Source: JAIOSM01 sp964593725 (lineage in GTDB: Bacteria; Desulfobacterota; Desulfobacteria; Desulfobacterales; Desulfobacteraceae). From it: a DNA stretch of 64,000 nucleotides. The stretch lies in NCBI GenBank assembly GCA_964593725.1, contig CAZQJS010000008.1, positions 19,770-83,769 of the forward strand, read 5' to 3'. Under the pieces are notes generated by a model. It did not search any database, was not told the origin of the DNA, and worked only from the letters and a program-made list of their open reading frames with translations. Positions within the stretch are counted from its first letter, which is position 1; the number at the start of each line of letters is the position of its first letter. Made by a program: the position numbers and the translations under genes. Shown piece by piece: positions 1 to 8,815 of the stretch.

Positions 1-281
1 TCAGGATCAACAAGAAGAAGTGCCCTGGAAATACCCAATGTTATTGCACCTGCCTGGCCTGAAACACCGCCGCCCAGTACAGTGATTTTTATATCAAAAG
101 CTTCTTTTTTTTCAACCAGTGCAAGGGGAGCTTCAAGCATACTCTGGACAGTATCCTGAACAAAGTACTCTTTCATATTTTTATTATTAACAATAAATTC
201 ACCTTTGCCGGGTTTTATCCATACCTTTGCAATAGAACTTTTTCTTTTACCTGTTGCGTAAAATATATTTGTATTATCCAT
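1..281 (-). CDS. rpsI: 30S ribosomal protein S9, C-terminus cut off by window edge
   Basis: Small-subunit ribosomal protein whose C-terminal tail reaches the P-site tRNA. Translation from the ATG at 281 begins MDNTNIFYATGKRKSSIAK and continues through the conserved QAGAITLGISRALL region. About 93 codons are present, while the family is usually about 130 residues, so the basic C-terminal tail lies outside the window. The gene follows rplM at 27 bp on the same strand, the conserved rplM-rpsI order. Identity is certain; the gene is incomplete only because of the window boundary. Confidence 0.95.
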   Translation of the reverse strand, partial: MDNTNIFYATGKRKSSIAKVWIKPGKGEFIVNNKNMKEYFVQDTVQSMLEAPLALVEKKEAFDIKITVLGGGVSGQAGAITLGISRALLLVDP

Positions 282-307
282 AAATACTTTTTAGTTCCTT
301 AAATTTT

Positions 308-763
308 CTATAATTCAATGATTTCAGGTTTTTGAGCAGCGTGGGGGTGCTGTTCGCCAGCATAGACAAACAATTTGCTGTTCAGTTTTCTTCCAAGTTT
401 ATTTTTTGGCAGCATACCTGTAACAGCTTTTTTCACAAGTTCAGTGGGTTTTTTTTCATGGAGTTCCCGTGCTGTTTCCGATTTAATACTGCCTACATAT
501 CCGGAATGTCTGTAATATCGTTTGCCATCCCATTTCTTTCCTGTGAGACGTATCTTGTCGGCATTAATGACAATCACCCAGTCTCCGGTGTCAACATGGG
601 GAGTAAACAGGGGATTATGTTTACCCCTGATCCGCCTTGCAACTTCAGATGCTAATCTGCCAAGGACTTTATCTTCAGCGTCAATCACGCACCATTTTTC
701 TTGATTATCTGATCTTTTTGCACTATATGTGAATTTATTCAATTTCCTCATACTCCTGTTCAT
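308..763 (-). CDS. rplM: 50S ribosomal protein L13
   Basis: Early-assembling large-subunit protein that binds 23S rRNA. The protein has 151 residues against a usual 142-147, with the typical core WCVIDAEDKVLGRLAS, the DTGDWVIVINADKIRLTGKK stretch and the MLPKNKLGR motif. The ATG at 763 gives MNRSMRKLNKF; a second ATG at 751 would give a length nearer the family norm. Neither has well-spaced ribosome-binding sequence: AGGAG lies only 1 nt before the second ATG. Either start is possible. It is cotranscribed with rpsI. Confidence 0.95.
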   Translation of the reverse strand: MNRSMRKLNKFTYSAKRSDNQEKWCVIDAEDKVLGRLASEVARRIRGKHNPLFTPHVDTGDWVIVINADKIRLTGKKWDGKRYYRHSGYVGSIKSETARELHEKKPTELVKKAVTGMLPKNKLGRKLNSKLFVYAGEQHPHAAQKPEIIEL

Positions 764-819
764 ATCAAAAAAATAATTTGATATTATTATAATAATTTCG
801 CAAACATGTCAAGGAAATT

Positions 820-1227
820 CTATAATTCAATCTTATTACTTTCCTTTATCTCTTTTTTAGCAAGTTTAATCTTTTCCCTCTGTTTTCCGCCACTGGCTGA
901 GCTGGAAGTTGTACAGGATACTTCAGCATTTAACACACCCCCGTTTTCCACAATCAGGTCCTTGCATTCAACCTTGCCGGAGCACCTTCCTGTGGAGAGT
1001 ATTATCAGCTCTTTGGATGCAGTAACATCTCCATTAAACTTTCCGCCAACAGTCATGCTTGCAACTATGGCAGAACTTGAATCAACTTCCCCATCCTCGG
1101 CAATCACAATAATATCTCCCTTAATCTCTCCTCTGATCTTCCCTTTTATGATCAGTTTTCCACTACTTGCAATAGAACCTTCTATCATAAGTTCTTTATC
1201 AATTATTGAAAGATTTTTTTTGTTCAT
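820..1227 (-). CDS. Bactofilin family cytoskeletal protein (CcmA-like)
   Basis: Bactofilins polymerise without nucleotide into filaments on the inner membrane and scaffold peptidoglycan-modifying enzymes. The 135 residues show the family pattern: a short N-terminus (MNKKNLSIIDKELMIEG), then a run of short beta-strands with regular Gly and hydrophobic spacing at residues about 12-108 (GSIASSGKLIIKGKIRGEI, GDVTASKELIILSTG), as expected of a right-handed beta-helix, then a Lys/Glu-rich tail. A strong GGGGGAGAG ribosome-binding site lies 6 nt before the ATG. It is the last gene of a run with two peptidoglycan carboxypeptidase-like genes upstream, which points to a role in cell shape. The family is secure; the shape role is inferred from context and from Helicobacter CcmA. 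Confidence 0.9.
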   Translation of the reverse strand: MNKKNLSIIDKELMIEGSIASSGKLIIKGKIRGEIKGDIIVIAEDGEVDSSSAIVASMTVGGKFNGDVTASKELIILSTGRCSGKVECKDLIVENGGVLNAEVSCTTSSSASGGKQREKIKLAKKEIKESNKIEL

Positions 1228-1265
1228 CTCTATCTCTCCCCCACATTTAATACTTAAAAATTACA

Positions 1266-2753
1266 CTAAAAATCTATAAACAGTTTGCCTACTTCTTTAT
1301 CATTAAGACTTGTAACAATATAATAATGCTTGTCCTGTTTATTTATTGAATATTGTTTCATCAGGACATCCTTTCCCGTATCTATTATAAAACCTCTGTC
1401 TTCTCCGGTATTGTTCTGGCTGTTACCAACAAAGCCTTTAAAATTCACAACATATTCAGACGGATCAACTGTGCCTGTAATTATATCCAGAATCACAAGT
1501 TTATCCCCTCTTTTAAGTTTAACATGGCTGTAATTGTCTACAATGCGTATTCTCCCATTTACTGTAAGTTTATATTTCAGGATTGAAACGGTTTTTGAAT
1601 CAGAAACTGACAGCCTGTTATCTTTTATAACATCTTCAGGCAGGAAATCAAGGAAAATACTGCCGCATGAATAGCAGTCCTTACGTGCAACAATTCTTGT
1701 CTCCTCATTAATTACAAACTTTTTTCTCATATCATTTACATCACTGCCCACACCAATAATATCGGCACTTAGACCACGCTTATAATTTGCCACCATATCC
1801 AGGACCTCTATGGTGTCACCCCTGTTTATTTTAAGATGCTGCATTGTTCCAACTACCACGGGCACAGAACCATTTACCGAAATAATAATATACTGAAGTT
1901 CAGGTTTTTTCAGATCAATCCCCGGAGTTTCCGGGATCACACCCATTATGTTCATGAACTCATTAATAGCATAAATATGCTGTTTTACTTTCTGCTCCAG
2001 GGGAAGAGCCTTTGCCGATTCAACACCAAAGGCTGGTATCCTGCATTGGTACAGGGCATAATATGTTGCAGATCCCCTTTGTTCTTTATGGAGTGTATTA
2101 ATTCTGGCAGTTCCATGATTATTAAAATGGAAAAAATATACAGGATCTTTTATGTGTTTGTTAACAACCTTAATAACCTGTTCTGCCATTTTTTCAAGGT
2201 CAATTTTCAGCCCTGTTTTTTTATCTTCAAAAACAGCTGTGTCTGCAATAATTGACTGCCCAAACCTTTTGGGATTATGCATGGGCCCTTTCCACTTCTC
2301 GGAAAAAATACCTGACCCCTCATGGAGATTCAACAGACAGTCACTCTCCTTAATCAGTTTTTTTAAAACCTGAACCACCCTTGTTTCATAGTTGCCAGCA
2401 CCAGAGCCTGCAAATTTTCTGTTCATATCCTCATTAATCTTTCTTTCCCGTTTTAAAATTGAAGGAAAGTTTGCCCTTGGTACAACAATGAGATTGCCTT
2501 TTATTAAAGATATATCAGCATAGCGGTCTGCAGCAAGGAATCCGGCTGCCTCATCCCCCTGTATACCGCCTATTATCATGAGTGTTTTCCCGGGTTCTGT
2601 ACCATTTATTTTATATACGTGGAGTTCATTATCTTCCCCCTCGAAAAAAACAGTATAGGTTCGTCTCTGGGCAAGGGCAGAACTATTTGCAGTAATTATT
2701 ACAAAAAACAGACAAAAGCAGACAACCCAAATATTTTTTCTGCTGGTTTTCAT
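1266..2753 (-). CDS. Csd4/Pgp1-like zinc DL-carboxypeptidase (peptidase M14/M99 type)
   Basis: Exported 495-residue protein with a signal peptide or anchor at residues 8-29. The N-terminal domain is a zinc carboxypeptidase of the aspartoacylase/M14 superfamily. The metal site is atypical: IIGGIQGDE places Gln65 and Glu68 where most M14 enzymes have His-x-x-Glu, and LLNLHEGSG supplies His144. A Gln-Glu-His zinc site is the known hallmark of Helicobacter Csd4 and Campylobacter Pgp1, which trim peptidoglycan tripeptides to dipeptides and produce helical shape. Residues about 280-495 form further beta-rich domains. It lies 38 bp upstream of the bactofilin gene and 9 bp after the membrane protein gene, so one transcript is likely. 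The fold and site are visible; substrate is inferred from the family. Confidence 0.8.
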   Translation of the reverse strand: MKTSRKNIWVVCFCLFFVIITANSSALAQRRTYTVFFEGEDNELHVYKINGTEPGKTLMIIGGIQGDEAAGFLAADRYADISLIKGNLIVVPRANFPSILKRERKINEDMNRKFAGSGAGNYETRVVQVLKKLIKESDCLLNLHEGSGIFSEKWKGPMHNPKRFGQSIIADTAVFEDKKTGLKIDLEKMAEQVIKVVNKHIKDPVYFFHFNNHGTARINTLHKEQRGSATYYALYQCRIPAFGVESAKALPLEQKVKQHIYAINEFMNIMGVIPETPGIDLKKPELQYIIISVNGSVPVVVGTMQHLKINRGDTIEVLDMVANYKRGLSADIIGVGSDVNDMRKKFVINEETRIVARKDCYSCGSIFLDFLPEDVIKDNRLSVSDSKTVSILKYKLTVNGRIRIVDNYSHVKLKRGDKLVILDIITGTVDPSEYVVNFKGFVGNSQNNTGEDRGFIIDTGKDVLMKQYSINKQDKHYYIVTSLNDKEVGKLFIDF

Positions 2754-2762
2754 TGTATTGAT

Positions 2763-3725
2763 CTATCCACCTATGGATATATTAATCTCTTTATTCAGGA
2801 TCAGTTTGTTATCCCTTGCAAAGATTAACACTATTGCTTTATTGTATAATTCAGGATTTGAAACATTTCTAATTCTGAACTTTACAGGTTTAAAATGTGT
2901 TATGGCAAAATACTGGCCTCTGCGTGGTATTGTGGGGAGATTCTCTTTAAGCGGCACTTTAGGGACAACCAGTTGTTTTGCCCCGAATCCGTCATTGGAC
3001 GACAACACAACAAAAACACGGCCTGATGCATCTCCTTTTTCACTTGCTTTATTTAATACCCTGAATTTTACAAACAGATCCCTGCTTGCTTTATCTTTTA
3101 CGATCATGAATCTTTCGATTCCCACTTCAATTGTATTATCAGTGGTATTATCACTGCCTGGTTCGGCATCAGGTGCGGAAACCCTGGAAGGTTTAACAAC
3201 AGCCATTTCCGGTGCAGCAGCAGGCATGTTCTTAACCGGTTCAGGCAGCACTTTTTTTGACGCTGGTTTTACAACCTTTTTTTCAATTTTTGCAACCTTA
3301 CTTCCAATGACTTTATTATTATGCTCTTTTTTTACTTCTTTTAACTTTTCTGTTTTCTTTTTATTATCTGAAACTTTGCCAGGGGATGCAGTGTCACTGG
3401 AATTTGATATCACAAGCTTGGCCATGAGATACTCTTTTTCCCTCACAGCATCTTTCACTTTTTTTTCAGAGGCTTCTAAATTTTTTCTAAGACTCAGGCT
3501 CTCGGCTCTGTAACTTGAATAAAGTCTGTAAAACAAAAAGGTTGTAATGATTAAAATCAGGCTCAGGCTCAATAAAAAAAGAATAAATTTTTTCACCCAG
3601 TCAGCAGATCTCATCTCACCGAAATCATTGACAGCTATGAGCCTTGTCTCCTTCTTACGTTTGATTCGAACCGGACTTGAGTAGGCTTCTATTTCCTTTT
3701 CCAGCTCTCTTGATATATCTTCCAT
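2763..3725 (-). CDS. Membrane-anchored protein with periplasmic domain, unknown function
   Basis: I do not recognise this 320-residue protein. It has a basic cytoplasmic N-terminus of about 45 residues, one membrane segment at about 46-69, a short coiled coil at about 72-105, a Lys/Pro/Ala-rich linker at about 115-195, and a globular, probably beta-rich C-terminal domain from residue 198 to the end. This layout suits a tether linking cytoplasm to cell wall. The start overlaps the 3' end of the LD-carboxypeptidase-like gene by 37 nt, and the stop lies 9 nt from the start of the DL-carboxypeptidase-like gene. The position between two wall hydrolases and a bactofilin suggests an adaptor comparable in role, not evidently in sequence, to Helicobacter Csd5 or Csd7. 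That role is a guess. Confidence 0.6.
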   Translation of the reverse strand: MEDISRELEKEIEAYSSPVRIKRKKETRLIAVNDFGEMRSADWVKKFILFLLSLSLILIITTFLFYRLYSSYRAESLSLRKNLEASEKKVKDAVREKEYLMAKLVISNSSDTASPGKVSDNKKKTEKLKEVKKEHNNKVIGSKVAKIEKKVVKPASKKVLPEPVKNMPAAAPEMAVVKPSRVSAPDAEPGSDNTTDNTIEVGIERFMIVKDKASRDLFVKFRVLNKASEKGDASGRVFVVLSSNDGFGAKQLVVPKVPLKENLPTIPRRGQYFAITHFKPVKFRIRNVSNPELYNKAIVLIFARDNKLILNKEINISIGG

Positions 3726-5029
3726 CCCTTATCCTCATTAATAAATATTAATGTTTTTATACCAGTTGCGCTAAACCCGCTGGATTGATAATCCTGCAAA
3801 AACCTTACCACTATACTTTTTTTATATTTTTTAACCTGAACATTACTTGCTGCAATACTGATAAAATCATATCTCTCTGCAAGACTCTTTTTCCTTTTAA
3901 CCCATTGATTTTTGTTCAATCCATCGGAATGAAAATTCTTTGAATAGTATGAAGCATACTTTTCAATATCCTTGTCTGACCAAGCTTTCAGCCATTTCTT
4001 AAGAACATCCCTGATATCCGGTCCCTGGTCTGCCACTTTAATAAGAGTTTCAGCTGCTGCAACCAGGGGTGAATCTGTCCTGCCCTGTTTTTGACTGCCT
4101 GGGGCCAGATATTCATCACCTATAATCTTATAAGCATTATGCCTTTTTACCACAAATAGTTTTCTTATTCCAAAATCGATCTTTTTTGTCAAAAGTTTGA
4201 GACCCATGTCAAAAACAATTACATATATATTGTTATGTCTATATATCCCTTTATTACCCAGGTACAAACCCAGGTTTTTATTCTTCTTAACAGTTTCAGA
4301 GCGTATATTACGCCATTTTTTCCACCATGATATTTCAGGAAGATATGTGTTGTCATAGAAACTTAAATAATCATGGTAACCACCACTGACTATTGAGTCT
4401 TTCCAATTGTCAAGCCATTGTTGAATCCTGCTTCCCTGAACACTCAGTTCTTCTGTATCAGCCATGGTTAACGTGTCAACTATGATAACAGGGGTTCTGT
4501 TAATGGCAATATATTCAGAAAATTTTACAATGGTGTCATTTTCCATTGCTATGCAGCCATTGGAATCCATGGCTTTCAGTACTTTATTTGTTCCATGGAG
4601 CCATATATTACTCCCGCTTCTTCCGGCATTCTTATCCATGAAATTCGGATAATCAGTTGGAAATGCCTTTTTCCCATAAATAGGGGAAAGGTCTTTATCT
4701 TCATACCTGTCCTTTATAAAATAAACCCCTTCAGGGGTTTTTTTATCACCGGATTTAATCTTAATACCTGGTGCCTCGCCTGTGGAGCAGGGAGCTTTAT
4801 ATATCTCTTTAATTTCAGTTCCGGTATTGGAATAAAGAAAAACGTGCTGGCTGCTTTTTTCCACCAGAAGAGCATTGCTGTGCCGGGGCAGTAGAATCAG
4901 CGAGTCAGGCAGTACAGCTGCTGCACCTGAATAAGCTTTAATATTAATTAAAAGAAAAATAGTTAATAAAAAAATAATTTTTACTCGATGGTACACTTCA
5001 TACCCTTTCAATGTTTTAAAAATTTTCAT
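3689..5029 (-). CDS. Csd6/Pgp2-like YkuD-fold LD-carboxypeptidase with NTF2-like domains
   Basis: 446 residues. A hydrophobic export segment at 17-34 is followed by a YkuD (L,D-transpeptidase fold) catalytic domain at about 50-190, with His145 in IWLHGTN and Cys159 in SNGCIAM as the catalytic pair. Two NTF2-like segments follow, about 205-310 and 340-446; both show a helical start with W-x3-W followed by beta strands. YkuD plus NTF2 is the architecture of Helicobacter Csd6 and Campylobacter Pgp2, which act as LD-carboxypeptidases that cut tetrapeptides to tripeptides rather than as cross-linkers. This would supply the tripeptide substrate for the Csd4-like enzyme two genes downstream. The start overlaps the ruvB stop by one base (TAATG). 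Enzyme class is confident; carboxypeptidase rather than transpeptidase activity is inferred. Confidence 0.8.
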   Translation of the reverse strand: MKIFKTLKGYEVYHRVKIIFLLTIFLLINIKAYSGAAAVLPDSLILLPRHSNALLVEKSSQHVFLYSNTGTEIKEIYKAPCSTGEAPGIKIKSGDKKTPEGVYFIKDRYEDKDLSPIYGKKAFPTDYPNFMDKNAGRSGSNIWLHGTNKVLKAMDSNGCIAMENDTIVKFSEYIAINRTPVIIVDTLTMADTEELSVQGSRIQQWLDNWKDSIVSGGYHDYLSFYDNTYLPEISWWKKWRNIRSETVKKNKNLGLYLGNKGIYRHNNIYVIVFDMGLKLLTKKIDFGIRKLFVVKRHNAYKIIGDEYLAPGSQKQGRTDSPLVAAAETLIKVADQGPDIRDVLKKWLKAWSDKDIEKYASYYSKNFHSDGLNKNQWVKRKKSLAERYDFISIAASNVQVKKYKKSIVVRFLQDYQSSGFSATGIKTLIFINEDKGWKIYQESWKRK

Positions 5030-6060
5030 TAATTCTGAAATTTAATCTCCAGATGTTCATAGGCCTTACGCGGTACTTTTCTACCATTTGAAGTACGGGT
5101 TATCATTCCTATTTTCAATAAATATGGTTCTACAACATCAACCAATGTATCGGTTTCTTCCTGTAAGGTTGCTGAAATAGCTTCAATTCCAACAGGACCG
5201 CCTTTATAAAAATTAATGATTGTTTTAAGATAATTACGATCAAGTACAGTTAAACCTATGCTGTCTATACCTTCCAGAGCAAGGGCAGCATTAACGATTG
5301 ATTTTGTAATCTTACCATCAGACTTTACCTGGGAATAGTCCCTTACACGTTTTAAAAGCCTGTTGGCAATTCTGGGGGTTCCTCTGGATCGTTCTGCAAG
5401 TTCTTTTGCTCCTGATTCATCTATTTTTACTTTGAGGAGCAATGCTGATCTCTTAATAATAGTGACAAGCTCTTGCACAGAATAAAAATCCAATGTCCTG
5501 AAAATACCGAACCTGTCCCTCAATGGAGAAGACAGAAGTCCTACTCTGGTTGTTGCGCCGATTAAAACAAATTGTTTTAGTTTATATCTATAGCTTCTTG
5601 CATTAATACCCTTGTCAAATACAAAATCCACTGCATAATCTTCCATGGCTGGATATAAGAACTCTTCCACAAGTTTTGGAATTCTATGAATCTCATCAAT
5701 AAAGAAGATATCACCCTCACCAAGGCTTGTGAGCATACCAATGAGATCACCACCCTTTTCCAGAGCAGGACCGGATGTAATGGTCAGGCCTTTGTTAATC
5801 TCATTGGCAATAATGTGTGACACGGTTGTTTTACCAAGCCCTGGAGGTCCATGGAGTAGTATGTGTTCCAGGGGTTCATTTCTGATTTGAGCTGCTTTGA
5901 TTGCAATATTTAATGTCTCAACCGTATCTTTCTGCCCCACATATTCTGCAAAACTTTCAGGACGTAATGATAAAATTTCAGAATCCCTGTCCTGGGGCAG
6001 TTGTTTAGAAGATGAAATGTTATTCTTATCTGAAGAGAATGCAATAATACCATCATTCAT
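5029..6060 (-). CDS. ruvB: Holliday junction branch migration helicase RuvB
   Basis: AAA+ ATPase that forms hexameric rings and drives branch migration on RuvA-bound Holliday junctions. The 343 residues include Walker A GPPGLGKT at 71-78, Walker B FFIDEIH around 119-125, the GATTRVGLLSSPLRDRFGI sensor region, and a C-terminal winged helix ending in PRKAYEHLEI. Its ATG overlaps the ruvA stop by 4 nt (ATGA), indicating translational coupling. It runs directly into the LD-carboxypeptidase-like gene by a 1-nt overlap, so the envelope genes downstream probably share its transcript. Confidence 0.98.
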   Translation of the reverse strand: MNDGIIAFSSDKNNISSSKQLPQDRDSEILSLRPESFAEYVGQKDTVETLNIAIKAAQIRNEPLEHILLHGPPGLGKTTVSHIIANEINKGLTITSGPALEKGGDLIGMLTSLGEGDIFFIDEIHRIPKLVEEFLYPAMEDYAVDFVFDKGINARSYRYKLKQFVLIGATTRVGLLSSPLRDRFGIFRTLDFYSVQELVTIIKRSALLLKVKIDESGAKELAERSRGTPRIANRLLKRVRDYSQVKSDGKITKSIVNAALALEGIDSIGLTVLDRNYLKTIINFYKGGPVGIEAISATLQEETDTLVDVVEPYLLKIGMITRTSNGRKVPRKAYEHLEIKFQN

Positions 6061-6680
6061 GGTTTAATTCCTCTTTTCATAACACCATCAAAAAGCTGTT
6101 CTGCTGTGGTTATGTTTTTATTATTTATCAGAACCTGTGCAATAAGTGCCCTTGAGTCTTTATCAGAATAACCCAGTTGATCTTTTAAAACATTTGCAAC
6201 CTGATCCTCAATACTTTTCAACACAGCGGGTGCTGAATCACCAGTATTTTTATTCACAGCTCCATCATCTGACAGGATAAACCTTCCTGTTTTCCCGTTA
6301 AGGGCTGCAATGATCTTTTCAGCGCTTCGTTTACCAATGCCTCTGAGACTTGTGAGGAATTTCACATCTTTTTCCTCTATTGCCCGGGCAATTTGAGTGT
6401 TCGGTACCTCAAGGGCTTTAATAGCTTTTAGAGGCCCTATTGCATCAACAGTGATAAACAGTTGAAAAAAATCTTTATCATCCTGTGTTTCAAAACCGAT
6501 TAAAACCGGTTTGGGCTGTTTCTCAGTCTGATGAAAATAAATATACAGTTTTACGGTTTTATCTTTAATATTGTTTAAAGTATTGCCTGAAAGCAGGACT
6601 TCATACCCGACATTGTTGACAAGCAAAAGAATGCCGTCGGTTTCATATTTTATAATTCTGCCTTCAAGATATCCAATCAT
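6057..6680 (-). CDS. ruvA: Holliday junction DNA-binding protein RuvA
   Basis: Tetrameric four-way-junction binder that loads RuvB. I place the start at the ATG at 6680, giving MIGYLEGRI, the near-universal RuvA N-terminus, and 207 residues. An in-frame ATG at 6707 would add nine residues and overlap ruvC by 17 nt. The helix-hairpin-helix region (FLTSLRGIGKRSAEKII) and the C-terminal domain that contacts RuvB (GYSDKDSRALIAQVL) are both visible. It is part of a ruvC-ruvA-ruvB run with tight spacing. Confidence 0.96.
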   Translation of the reverse strand: MIGYLEGRIIKYETDGILLLVNNVGYEVLLSGNTLNNIKDKTVKLYIYFHQTEKQPKPVLIGFETQDDKDFFQLFITVDAIGPLKAIKALEVPNTQIARAIEEKDVKFLTSLRGIGKRSAEKIIAALNGKTGRFILSDDGAVNKNTGDSAPAVLKSIEDQVANVLKDQLGYSDKDSRALIAQVLINNKNITTAEQLFDGVMKRGIKP

Positions 6681-6690
6681 AATATCCAGA

Positions 6691-7176
6691 TCATAAGCAT
6701 GATTCATACCGGAAAAACCCGGTTAATGCCAGTGCCAGAGCATCGGATGCATGAAAAGGCCGGATGGCCTGCCCATGATTCAACAAATTTCTTGTAGCTT
6801 CTTCCACCTGATACTTGTCAGCATTCCCATTTCCTGAAACCACTTTTTTCACCTCACGCACTGATACTTCTTTGATTTTCACTCCGGCTCTACAGCAGGC
6901 AATAAGCAGCACACCAACAACTTTGCCTAACATGATACCTGATTTTGGATATTTTTCAAAGGAATAAATATCTTCAATCACAACCAGATCAGGGTTTTCA
7001 CTTTTTAAAAACTCTAAAACCTTTGTATAAATTGTATTGAGTCTCAGGTGGGTGGGCTCTTTTTTATCAGTTTCAATACTACCAAACGAGTAACCTGCAA
7101 TTTTTCCCTTCTCTCCTTGAACAACACCAATACCAGTGCCGGCAAGGCCTGGGTCGATCCCAACAACTTTGATCAT
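6691..7176 (-). CDS. ruvC: Crossover junction endonuclease RuvC
   Basis: Resolvase that cuts Holliday junctions symmetrically. The 161-residue protein has an RNase H fold with acidic catalytic residues at Asp8 (GIDPG) and Glu68 (VVIEDIY), and the C-terminal pair His142 and Asp145 (FHASDALALA). The His variant at the third position also occurs in the Thermus enzyme. The start MIKVVGIDPG is the usual one. It is the first gene of the ruvCAB run and lies 10 bp after cpoB on the same strand. Confidence 0.97.
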   Translation of the reverse strand: MIKVVGIDPGLAGTGIGVVQGEKGKIAGYSFGSIETDKKEPTHLRLNTIYTKVLEFLKSENPDLVVIEDIYSFEKYPKSGIMLGKVVGVLLIACCRAGVKIKEVSVREVKKVVSGNGNADKYQVEEATRNLLNHGQAIRPFHASDALALALTGFFRYESCL

Positions 7177-7186
7177 CTCTGCTCGG

Positions 7187-8071
7187 TTATTTTTTTAAAC
7201 CCATGAGTTTTTTTTCAGCAAAGCTTGCTTCTTTTGAATCAGGATATTTTTTTATAAGTTCTTTTAAGATTAATCTTGCATTTGCTTTTTCACCGAGTTC
7301 TGCAAAGGCAAAGCCCTGCTTTAAGAGTGCTGCTGGAACTTTATTGCCTGTGGAATATTTTTCAATCACCTTCTGATATTCGAGAATGGCCTTATTATAC
7401 CATTTTTCACGATAATAGGAGTCTGCAATCCAGAACCTTGCGTTGTCAGCATTTTTGGAATCAGGAAAAAAATTAATAAATTTCTCAAATTCAAGGCGGG
7501 CAGCATCATATTTTCCATTATCCAATAGGCTTTTTGCATGCTTATATAAAGCCTCTGGGTTTTTCTTTGCCTCCTCATCAGTTGCTATCTTTGACTTAAT
7601 TGTACTGGTATCATTATCTGAAGATTTTATTTCAGGTTGACCAGCCTGTTTTCCAGAGGCTTCCAGACCTATATATCGTTCAAGGTCTTCAATACGCCTT
7701 GAAATATCAAGAATTTTATTGTTCAGTGCCTGTATATGCTTATCCTGAGTATCACTTGCCTTTGCACCATCAAGGCTGGAAAATTTATGCCCTGTTTCCT
7801 CGATAATCCCTTTTAATTTGAGAATGGTTATCCTGAATTTTTTCAACTCTGCCTTTATGGATGCATAATTTTTTTGGGCAAGATCATTACCTTTTCTAAG
7901 TTTATTAATGATCCTGTCCTGAACAATATTTTTTTTATTCTGCCGGGCACTTGCCTGTTCAAGAGAACTTATTCTATCATCAATAGTACCGGTCTTATTA
8001 CTGGCAGCACATCCTGAACAGAGAGCAAATCCTGAGAATAAAAAGATTAAAAATAAAAGAAACCTTTTCAT
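7187..8071 (-). CDS. cpoB: Tol-Pal system protein CpoB (YbgF)
   Basis: Periplasmic protein that links Tol-Pal to peptidoglycan synthesis during division. I choose the ATG at 8071 rather than an upstream in-frame ATG at 8140, because AAGGA lies about 8 nt before it and the protein then opens with a signal sequence (MKRFLLFLIF, hydrophobic to about residue 18). The product has 294 residues. A coiled coil at about 30-145 is followed by an acidic linker and C-terminal TPR repeats from about residue 175 (ALYKHAKSLLDNGKYDAARLEFEKFINFFP style). It may be a lipoprotein through Cys21, but the lipobox is imperfect. It ends the tolQRAB-pal-cpoB operon. Confidence 0.93.
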   Translation of the reverse strand: MKRFLLFLIFLFSGFALCSGCAASNKTGTIDDRISSLEQASARQNKKNIVQDRIINKLRKGNDLAQKNYASIKAELKKFRITILKLKGIIEETGHKFSSLDGAKASDTQDKHIQALNNKILDISRRIEDLERYIGLEASGKQAGQPEIKSSDNDTSTIKSKIATDEEAKKNPEALYKHAKSLLDNGKYDAARLEFEKFINFFPDSKNADNARFWIADSYYREKWYNKAILEYQKVIEKYSTGNKVPAALLKQGFAFAELGEKANARLILKELIKKYPDSKEASFAEKKLMGLKK

Positions 8072-8224
8072 AAAAAATTCCTTATCACAACAAGGGTAAA
8101 AGAAAACAGCATAGAGATAATCTGGTTTAGATAACAACATTCAAGTGCATTAAGTTGTCAACTATGGGATCAAACTTAATGCACTTAACAATAATATTAT
8201 ATAATCAAACAAAAATAAAACTAA

Positions 8225-8743
8225 TTATTTAAGCTCAAAATGGCCGCGCCTGTTTCGTTCCCATGCATATTTGTTATGTCCTGGATCAGCTGGCTGTTCT
8301 TCACCATAACTGATATAGCTGAGGCGTGATTCCTCTATACCAAGATCCACAAGAAAACCTTTTGCTGATTTAGCCCGTCTTTCACCAAGGGCAAGATTGT
8401 ATTCAGTGGTACCACGTTCATCACAATGTCCTTCTATGACAACCTTTACATCACCGTGCTCCTTCAGGTATGCAGCCTTACTCTGTAAAACAGTCTGGGC
8501 TTCAGAAGTCAGTTCAGCACTGTCAAAGTCAAAATAGATATCAAGATTGATAAAGTCGACATCAGCATCACCTGTGGCCACTGGTTTAAGTGGATTCTCC
8601 TGGGTTTGTTTTACAGTCTCCTGCTTGGTTTCTTTGGTAGTTTCAGTATCAGAAGTTACTTTTTTCTGTGCACATGAAACTGTCAGAAAAAGACCTGCAA
8701 CTAAAAGCGCCATTAATACATTAGCAAAAACTCTCTTTTTCAT
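8225..8743 (-). CDS. pal: Peptidoglycan-associated lipoprotein Pal
   Basis: Outer-membrane lipoprotein that binds peptidoglycan and TolB to keep the outer membrane constricted at the septum. The 172 residues begin with a signal peptide ending at Cys24 (LTVSC). A Thr/Lys/Glu-rich linker follows, then an OmpA-like domain from about residue 66 (IYFDFDSAEL) with the peptidoglycan-binding segment GHCDERGTTEYNLALGERRA. It sits between tolB and cpoB on the same strand. Confidence 0.96.
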   Translation of the reverse strand: MKKRVFANVLMALLVAGLFLTVSCAQKKVTSDTETTKETKQETVKQTQENPLKPVATGDADVDFINLDIYFDFDSAELTSEAQTVLQSKAAYLKEHGDVKVVIEGHCDERGTTEYNLALGERRAKSAKGFLVDLGIEESRLSYISYGEEQPADPGHNKYAWERNRRGHFELK

Positions 8744-8815
8744 ACTGCCTCCTTAATTAAATTATTAGTACTTAACTCTAATTTGTTTGTTTACCATGGT
8801 TTTAATTTTTTATCT

